Notes under the pieces: generated by a model | The model's database searches: none | Told to the model about the DNA's origin: nothing | The model's input: only the letters and a program-made list of their open reading frames with translations | Shown: positions 57,721 to 64,000 of the stretch, piece by piece | How the letters are laid out: each line of letters opens with the position of its first letter | Position numbering within the stretch: the first letter of the stretch is position 1 | DNA from: Henricia sp. BOLD:AAB3569 | Taxonomy: Eukaryota; Echinodermata; Asteroidea; Spinulosida; Echinasteridae | Length of the DNA stretch: 64,000 bases | NCBI GenBank assembly: GCA_037783545.1 | Contig: JBBELK010000504.1 | Location: forward strand, 744,001 to 808,000 | Direction: 5' to 3' | Position numbers and translations under genes: made by a program

Positions 57721-57912
57721 GTGTCGCAAAAATCATAGGGGACAGTTGGTAGGACCCACCGGAAAAAACGATGCTTCACATTCACTTTGCACATAACTTT
57801 GTGACGTTGGAGATGGAATGGTCTGCTAAAGACCCTACGGCATTTGAAGCAGCTGTACGTTTTACTGTATTTCTCGATGTCAGAAATGTAGGAAAAGTGT
57901 TGTCCGTAGAGA

Positions 57913-58185
57913 TTAATATATAGTGTTCGGGTGTGAGCGCAAGTGGAACGGCGTACGAGTGTCTTCTACTGTCCATTTTGTATCGGGTCGCTGTTGGCTA
58001 ACGTGATTAGCAAAGTCAGTTTCTTGCAAAAAGGAAATAAATTCACGCAAGTCGTCCATAGAAGAGAGTACGAATGGTTCTTCAAGCAATCTGGCATTGT
58101 TTGCGCTAGGGTGAAAATACCGCAGTTCGTCAGTCGTCGAGTGACGCAGGATGAACCCAAACGACATATTTATCTTAAATCGCAT
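57913..58185 (-). pseudogene. Conserved block associated with PolB-carrying elements
   Basis: The 90-codon frame (MSFGFILRHSTTDELRYFHP, then ARLLEEPFVLSSMDDLREFI and QQRPDTKWTVE) looks like the conserved segment preceding or starting polymerase-type proteins of such elements in marine invertebrates. It breaks off at a frameshift before the polymerase palm fragment. It sits between the C2H2 exon and the polymerase fragment in the same orientation, which supports one decayed element. Confidence 0.5.
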
Positions 58186-58250
58186 TTATTTGTGAATGTT
58201 GCGTTGCACGCATCACAGGGAAATGAAACTAAATAAGAACATTGCTCACC

Positions 58251-58548
58251 GTTCTTTTTCAGTTCGTCCGATGACGGGCTGGATGAGTCTCTGGCGTGGA
58301 TTTTGTTGTGCCGTTTCAAACTGTCTGTGCGGCTAAACATTTTGCCGCACGTGCCGCAAAAGACGGTGCGAGGGACGATCGGACGTTCCGTGTTGACGCT
58401 GTACGTGCCTCGTCAAGTTGAATTTCCGAGTGAAATTTGCGTCGCACTCTCCGCAGTGAAAGGGCTTCTGCACTAGAGTTGTCCCTTTCTTTGATGGCCC
58501 GAAGCGGTTTTTTCTTCGCGGGTTATCCGGCGTTTTCTTTGGTGAATC
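58251..58548 (-). pseudogene. C2H2 zinc-finger exon, frameshifted between fingers
   Basis: An acceptor (TTTTGTTCTGTAG) at 58549 precedes DSPKKTPDNPRRKNRFGPSK, then finger 1 (FHCGECDANFTRKFNLTRHV..H) and, one base out of frame, finger 2 (FCGTCGKMFSRTDSLKRHNK..H). The exon ends near 58251 at a GAACG|GTGAGC donor. The frame difference between the fingers indicates a lesion. Together with the exons at 58650-58702 and 58915-59088 it forms a spliced gene directly upstream of the PolB-associated block. Confidence 0.65.
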
Positions 58549-58649
58549 CTACAGAACAAAAGAAAGAAAAAAGAACATCAGACAAATAAATTTACATCGC
58601 AATTGGGATTATTATTAAATAAACGGAGGAAAAATTAATAAATACATAC

Positions 58650-58702
58650 ATTTGCGTATCACTTGGGGGACTGACGTTGGGCACAAACCACTCGTTTAAG
58701 TT
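58650..58702 (-). pseudogene. Short internal exon of the zinc-finger gene
   Basis: Bounded by TTTTTTTCAG and a GTATGT donor. Encodes NLNEWFVPNVSPPSDTQ, which echoes the EWF..SPPS style of exon 1 (DEWFSSPDPSPS). Confidence 0.5.
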
Positions 58703-58914
58703 CTGAAAAAAACATAATACAAGTTTTAGTACTTGCAATTGTTTTGTATCGTTTTTGTTCATGGACGTTAAATTTAACCGTCTATAAATTAAATTCCTTC
58801 CAATAAATCACCGACCTGAGTTTACGCAAACGAGCGTTTTAGTAAAATAAGCAAAAGGTGGGTACGTACCTGTCTCGTTAAAACTCCGGACGGACCTGCC
58901 TTGGCTTCTTCCTC

Positions 58915-59088
58915 TAAACGACAGAAATTTGGTCAAGTTGAGACGGTGACGGGTCCGGTGATGAAAACCATTCATCAGTTCCAGTTCCAAGAAGTTTCTT
59001 TTCGAGTTCATCGATATCTGCTGATTCAGACGGAGTTGGGTCTGGCGACCCGAATTTGACGTATTCGTCATCTACGTGTTTGGACATT
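58915..59088 (-). pseudogene. Probable first exon of the zinc-finger gene
   Basis: ATG at 59088 starts MSKHVDDEYVKFGSPDPTPS, then ESADIDELEKKLLGTG and DEWFSSPDPSPSQLDQ, ending at a TAG after VV. It is acidic, Ser/Pro-rich and probably disordered. The correct donor is not obvious, so the 3' border is uncertain. Confidence 0.5.
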
Positions 59089-59196
59089 TTGTAAACGAGG
59101 GACGCACAAAAACAAGCTAACGTTCATTAAACTCGGTCTTGGAAAAACAAAAAAATAAGATATTCGGATAGAGTTGGGCCTTATATGACCGAAATC

Positions 59197-59250
59197 CCTC
59201 GTCCACTCGCAGGAATGGGCGAGGCTTGCCCACACGACGAGTGGACGAGG
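59197..59250. repeat. 13-bp inverted repeat CCTCGTCCACTCG
   Basis: CCTCGTCCACTCG (59197-59209) and CGAGTGGACGAGG (59238-59250) flank a 28-base centre containing GGGCGAGGCTTGCCC, itself partly palindromic. It lies about 110 bases upstream of the zinc-finger gene start and could mark an element border or promoter. Confidence 0.7.
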
Positions 59251-59353
59251 TTACTGCATCGCGCGTTCTGTGAGGTTGTCAGGAAGCGTAATGCCCTCAT
59301 AAACCGTTAGGACAAGTTCTCCCAAACTGTGTGTGTAGGTGAACCCTTGAACT

Positions 59354-59497
59354 TTAAAGAGCATCATCTGGATAACTCCATTCAGTAAATTGCTGCCTGT
59401 CCCACAGATTAGTGATGTGGCTTGGGAAGGTGAAAACATGCAGGTGGGACTGTAAGTTTAGTCTTTTCCCCAGGAGCCATAAATAGGCATGGACTAC
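59354..59497 (-). pseudogene. Ulp1-type protease, second exon
   Basis: Acceptor CTTATTACCGCAG at 59498. The exon reads VVHAYLWLLGKRLNLQSHLH, then VFTFPSHITNLWDRQQF, and runs to TAA. Joined in phase to the previous exon it completes the LNDQ|VVHAYLWLL motif of Ulp1/SENP (C48) proteases. The catalytic His-Asp-Cys segments were not found downstream, so the copy is probably truncated. Confidence 0.55.
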
Positions 59498-59751
59498 CTG
59501 CGGTAATAAGCAAAATTGATCAAACATTTCATTTACCAAATTTCATTGTGTATTGAAAAGTTGTGTTTGTGTCTCTACAGCCCGTTTGTAACAGCTTTCT
59601 AATGTATCTGTTCAACATTTATGCAATTTTTTTTAAGAATAATGTGGATTTGTTTGTACATATTTTATTATGTTAATATAATAGCCTACAACACTTTTCC
59701 AAAATGTACACAGTTACTGTTACATAAACAAGAGTAAACTGACACGATTAC

Positions 59752-60254
59752 CTGGTCATTTAGGCAGGAGTCCATCACAAGACACTGCATGTCCGCCTTC
59801 GTCAAGGTGTATGGGCCAACACTGAGGGATGTTACTTCTTCCACTGTGGTTGCTATATCTTGTGTGTTGCCAACCCTCGCTAGAAACCTACACTCGGACA
59901 GTGGCTTCAGCATGTCCATGAGAATGCATGGTTGGTAACCTGATGCACATGCATAAGTCGGGAGAGCACACAAGATTTGGCAAGCATTGCTCTCTTGAAT
60001 AATAGAAGCCGTACCAGTGCTTGAGCCAATTCTTGGTACTATCTCTTGCATTATCTCCTCCAACACATTCTCATGGCTCTCGGCCATCTCCATGCACAGC
60101 GATAATGTATGGTGCGACTTTGAGAGCTGCATTCAATCTGCCGATGTTGGTTTTGGCAAGTTGAATTGTTGAGCAACTTGGTGGTAGAGGCTTACACTGT
60201 CTGCAGGCCTCAGTTTGCTTAAGAAGCCTCTGATGTCCACATTCGGTTGCTCGC
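59752..60254 (-). pseudogene. Ulp1-type protease, first visible exon
   Basis: The acceptor is TTGATGGTCAG at 60255 and the donor GACCAG|GTAATC. The frame, open except for a TGA near 60133-60135, includes VDIRGFLSKLRPADSVSLYH, HENVLEEIMQEI and, at the end, SVGPYTLTKADMQCLVMDSC followed by LNDQ. Ulp1-like proteases show G..xLTxxDhxxLxxxxxLND(E/Q)V at the same place. In transposons such as Ginger, KDZ-like and CMC types these proteases probably process element or SUMO-linked proteins. The single stop suggests a young pseudogene, or a sequencing or allelic difference. Confidence 0.6.
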
Positions 60255-60434
60255 CTGACCATCAATGGTAAAGACAAAAAATACAAAATAATTACGTTTG
60301 TCTTGATTAATAAAGGGCGTCTTTGTGCCATATGCTGTTCTATATGCTGTACCTAAATGGACCACCGAAGTGAATACATCAGCCTGTTGTCATTTCCCTG
60401 TACTTTTGAATGGTATTTTCTGGCAGCTATGTTT

Positions 60435-60880
60435 GCAGCCAATGCATAGTTCCAACCTGTCAATCAACCGAACCCGCCGACCAATCACAACAGAGCTAGC
60501 AGAGATCACCCACATAGGTCAAAGTGCATTGTTTGCAACAACATCACGCGATGTTAAGCACGATACGATTTGTACAGTGTTGTATGCGATGTTCCGGGTG
60601 AATGTTTGGTTTTAAGGCCGGTCGTTTCGTTGTTCAAAGGTACGAAAGTATGTATTTCATGATATGACATCTCTGTATTACTGGCCATTTACTCGGTGTG
60701 TTCTAAGATAACTGTCGACCCTGAAACATGAATACCTTTGAGTTTTCTCCAATGAATCTGTGCTTTCCGTTGAAAGTCCCATTGCTTTGTGCGTTGTGTG
60801 TCGCCATTTTGACGATAGTGTGTGAGCCATAGCAACAATATCCAAGGGGGCCGGGTTAACTGGGCAAAATCGGAACATGC
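60435..60880. repeat. Second copy of the 13742-14343 element (inverted, partial)
   Basis: Shares CCTGTCAATCAACCGAACCC (60459), the CGATGTTCCGGGTGAAT region and TTGAGTTTTCTCCAATGAAT with the inverted sequence of 13742-14343. Followed at about 60940-60985 by the right end of a TATAGACCGTAT MITE and at about 60985-61125 by a piece of the 32897-33552 foldback. Confidence 0.8.
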
Positions 60881-61447
60881 ATTACCATGGCAACCCATGT
60901 CACACTTCGGCACTCCATAGTAAAAAAATGTGTGTACAGCACAAAAGGTGCCCCACGAAATAACGGCTATTCGATACGGTCTATATTACCAGTAAAAATT
61001 TGTGTCAAAAACACAAATTCGTCATGTTTTACGAGTTTGTGTGTACCAGAATTGCATCCTATCATGCACTACCAATGTACCGCGTTCAGTGAATTGTGGG
61101 GGAACCGTAAAGGCACGTATTGCTCTATTGCCGCAAACTGATCCCGAGTTTAGGGTTCGACCCTCCGCTGACGCGAGACCAAAATCTCGGTGTCTGATCT
61201 GGGGCCAATTTGGTCGAGAGCATTTACATTCAATTTGTGATCCAGAGCTGATCCCAAGCTCGGTGCTAGAAACCTATACTCGGACAATTTGTTGGTTAAA
61301 CGCCAGCGACGAAAACTGAGCTCGGCGGTAAAACTGGGGGAATTTCGTCGCTGAGAGTAGGACCAACAAACTGTATACTACTCCGAGCGAAGCAGATCTG
61401 CTTGAACGAGTGTCCGAACACCGAATCCAGTCCAGCGACAAATCAAG

Positions 61448-61651
61448 CTAACCGGGGTGGCCGCGGTGGACACATCCATGGTTTCCACTGTCGCATGTAA
61501 TGTATGATCCCTTCATCTGCTGCACTTGCATGAGTTTTTTTATTCTCATTACCTTAGCAATGAATGGCCTATTATGCTTTTCCTCGAGGTGAATGACCAC
61601 CAGGTCCCCAACATTTACTGATTGTACAATTCTTAATGTGAAATTGTTCAA
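61448..61651 (-). pseudogene. Candidate exon of unknown transposon-type protein
   Basis: The frame contains SVNVGDLVVIHLEEKHNRPF, then IAKVMRIKKLMQVQQMKGSY. A VGDLVxVxxxx..PFIxKVxxI..xxVQWxKGSY layout suggests a small beta-barrel (chromo/BAH-like) reader, often the tail of transposon proteins. No domain name can be given safely. Confidence 0.3.
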
Positions 61652-61772
61652 AACGGCAGTAGCCCTTCCATCTTACAAATTAGAGGACCTGTGCTACACT
61701 TCTTTGTGCTTTGCTGATCTGTAGGATTGAATTTTTAATATGAATTTTTAATGCTGGTTCGTGTACAAGTGC

Positions 61773-62720
61773 TGCAGTATTTCTTCTCCATTGCCTCCAA
61801 CATTTTGTGCACCATCAATCTGGAGCTACCTTTGTTCATCGTCATTTTGCTCAGCTGCTGACTGACTTACCTTCATATTACAGACTACCAGCTTGCCAGA
61901 TGTAAATCCTCTTGTCCCCTCGACGGCCTCTGCACAAAATGTGCACTGAAACACCACTGTACTACTGTCATTTTCAAGCACCTGAAGGCTGTCATCTTGG
62001 TTTTCGTGCCACTCCTGCTCTTGTCCATCCTTCCAAATGATAGCATCTTGAATAAACTTCAGAAAAGGGCGTGGTATCCCCTGCTTAAAGTTGCATCCTG
62101 TGAATTGTTTAGTACAAAGTTGAGCTGAATTTTAAAAAAATTGGACTTTTAACAATTTCCCTATAAAAAAAGCTTCAAACTGGAATACTTTTCAATTTAG
62201 TCATACTTGTGTATGCAGGCCTCGGATTTTAGATTTTTTGGGGCACCAAGGCCGGTTCGCAGGGAACTGAGGCCACTTTGCCAGTGCACTACAGCAAAGA
62301 TGATAAAAGCATTGCAGCCACACTGGCCCCCCAAAAAACAGCATATAAAAGGGGCTTTGAGGCCAGTTTGTTTAGGCAGGGCGGCCACTGGCATCCATTG
62401 CCTCCATAAATTTAGAGGCCTGTGTATGTACACAAAATGTGCTATGCTTGTTGGAACTGCCGTTTATATACATTGGAGACAACATTTAAAACAAACAGAA
62501 CGCAAACATTTGTGACGCCACCCACATAATTTAACATTGCAATGGCTCCAACTCCCCTCCTGGAGTACGTACTTTATGGCCGGCCACCAAGGAAATAATG
62601 GAGTGGGTGGCCGGAAAACCATATTATATAATTTACAGTATTTCTTCTCCATTGCCTCCAACATTTTGTGCACCATCAATCTGGAGCTACCTTTGTTCAT
62701 CGTCATTTTGCTCAGCTGCA
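61773..62720. repeat. Direct duplication of an 84-base segment
   Basis: CAGTATTTCTTCTCCATTGC through CATCGTCATTTTGCTCAGCT occurs at about 61773-61856 and, nearly unchanged, at about 62638-62720. On the - strand both would encode an AAEQNDDEQR-type acidic stretch or, in another frame, SSRLMVHKMLEAMEKKY. Confidence 0.85.
61872..62096 (-). pseudogene. Candidate exon with clean splice sites, unknown protein
   Basis: A TACTAAACAATTCACAG branch-plus-acceptor precedes GATGCAAC. The 75-codon exon (GCNFKQGIPRPFLKFIQDAI, then VFQCTFCAEAVEGTRGFTSG) ends at ATGAAG|GTAAGT. It has a CTFC pair and looks coding. The family is not recognised; it may belong with the 61448-61651 and Ulp1 exons in one transposon gene. 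Placed as pseudogene only because its neighbours are broken. Confidence 0.45.
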
Positions 62721-63083
62721 ACTAGCATTTCCCTGTCGTCTTAATTCCACATTTCACAGAAGTTGTGAAGTACAATGCATATTGCCACCAAAATGTGAAT
62801 GTTTTTTTGCTTGAGAGACGTTACGTTTCATAATGCAACACCATCATCCTTTTGGGTCAAGCGGGCCCTGAAGAGCCTATGTCCTTGTGCGTCCGTTCCC
62901 ACCCCCGTATGTTGCAGCTGTCACTAGTCCCTGAGGTGCTCGCACAACCGCTCGTCCATCCAAGTAGCGGCTTTGTTGGTGGTCCTGTTCGCCTGTCCAC
63001 CACCACCCCGTCGTCGCTGGCCGATTGGGACCGGCGTTACAATAGTTCAAGTTATTTGAATTTTGAGTCCGATTTATAGAGAA

Positions 63084-63266
63084 TCAAAAATGAGTCGCAA
63101 GACGCACATCTGTTGTGTGTTTCAGGACCTTGTCAACCTCCTCAGCAAAATTAATGAATGGATGCATCTTACAATAATAGTTAATACTGCAAAATTCCAT
63201 CGCATAACTCTCTTTACCATAGAAAAGCTTTTCCAGTTGCAGACAAGTTTGGGTAGGTCTGATCAT
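63084..63266 (-). other. Possible exon remnant, strand uncertain
   Basis: The - strand reads LEKLFYGKESYAMEFCSINY and KMHPFINFAEEVDKVLKHTT. The + strand has a TGTGTGTTTCAG acceptor before GACCTTGTCAACC. The - strand peptide looks more protein-like and agrees with the orientation of the neighbours, but I cannot assign it. Confidence 0.25.
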
Positions 63267-63303
63267 ATAGCCTGCAGGTTTTGAATTGGTGCGTATTTGA
63301 ACC

Positions 63304-63534
63304 TCAATTTGTCATTGTTGCATCGATGGTAGTTAGACCTCTTTGAAGAACCCGGCTCTTCTTTGTATGCTTATCCTGTGATATATTCAACTGAGGCAAG
63401 TGATCTTCATTTTTCAAGCCAACACTTTGCTTCAAATCGTCGTCTTCATCATCTTCTTCAAAGAAGTCCTCTCCTAATTTATGTTGATCAATGTTTTCAA
63501 TTTGGCATTTCATTTTTTGATACTGCTGTCTCAC
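63304..63534 (-). other. Possible acidic exon remnant
   Basis: The frame contains GEDFFEEDDEDDDLKQSVGL, low-complexity and acidic as in linker regions. It has no recognisable domain. The remainder of the window to 64000 shows nothing I can support. Confidence 0.2.
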
Positions 63535-64000
63535 TAAGTCTGTTGTGAATTTCGAATATGTAATGATTGTCTTGATGTGCTTGGTGAATGCATGAGGGAT
63601 AGGGTTCTTGATGTCTTATATAGCTTGAATATTTTATTTATTTTTTTTCACCTGAGAAACTTGACGCAGTTTCTCAGAGATTTAAGTGCCTCTGAAGTGC
63701 GGTGGTCTAGTTGGAATCCCCAACTGTTTCTACAAATTATGTATAATATGCTAACAAAATTGCTTATTATTCGCTAACCGATTCCAGCTATCCCCAATGC
63801 CATTGCTACCAGCTCAGCATTACCCCTGGCCTTAGCCTTAGCCAAAGCTTTTGCCAGTTTGACCTTTTCCTTGTAAAGGGAACAATGAGACATTGCTTGG
63901 CAATTTCACGGTGCATCCATCTTTGTCTTGTTCCCATTTATTTTATGTATTGCTTCATCTGATGCCACTCGGAGGACAGTGCCTGTAAACCACCTCTGCA

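Overview
The window is animal nuclear DNA. It has spliced genes with GT-AG introns, long introns and a very high load of short inverted-repeat (MITE-like) elements. The repeat flavour suggests a marine deuterostome, most likely an echinoderm: elements starting GGGGCCAATTTCATA, a CR1/L2-like LINE tail ending in ATT repeats, and transposon-linked THAP, Ulp1 and P2X7-ballast-like fragments. That placement is inference.

Left part (1-20 kb, host genes on +). Bases 1585-4980 hold the 3' end of a xanthine dehydrogenase-type gene. One C-terminal molybdenum-domain exon is clear, and a short candidate terminal exon is followed by AATAAA. Bases 12362-13552 are an intronless gene for a 396-residue two-pass membrane protein with a cysteine-rich ectodomain. 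The rest is intergenic DNA packed with terminal-inverted-repeat elements, several nested inside one another, and a 17-bp minisatellite.

Middle (19.9-45.75 kb, +). A complete EXOC5 (Sec10, exocyst subunit) gene can be read in 17 coding exons. All splice phases agree, giving a 710-residue protein close to the human length of 708. A TATA box lies about 200 bp upstream of the chosen start. The introns, the longest about 7.4 kb, carry MITEs, a 5'-truncated LINE and minisatellites.

Right part (47.5-64 kb, mostly - strand). This is a graveyard of degenerate mobile-element and virus-like genes. In descending coordinates it holds: candidate exons of unknown type; an Ulp1-type protease fragment with clean splice sites; spliced remnants of a C2H2 zinc-finger gene; a protein-primed type B DNA polymerase (Polinton/adintovirus-like) with stops; a protein-kinase-like pseudogene with an internal duplication; a giant-virus-like HNH/zinc-repeat gene; a THAP transposase; a Tnp2-like exon; three BEN-like segments, two of them in a tandem duplication; a transposon-type ORF pair broken by a frameshift; a P2X7 ballast-like domain whose cysteine segment is triplicated in frame by a 138-bp repeat; and a Myb/SANT-like exon. 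None appears to be an intact gene. Whether they come from one large composite element or from many insertions is the main open question.
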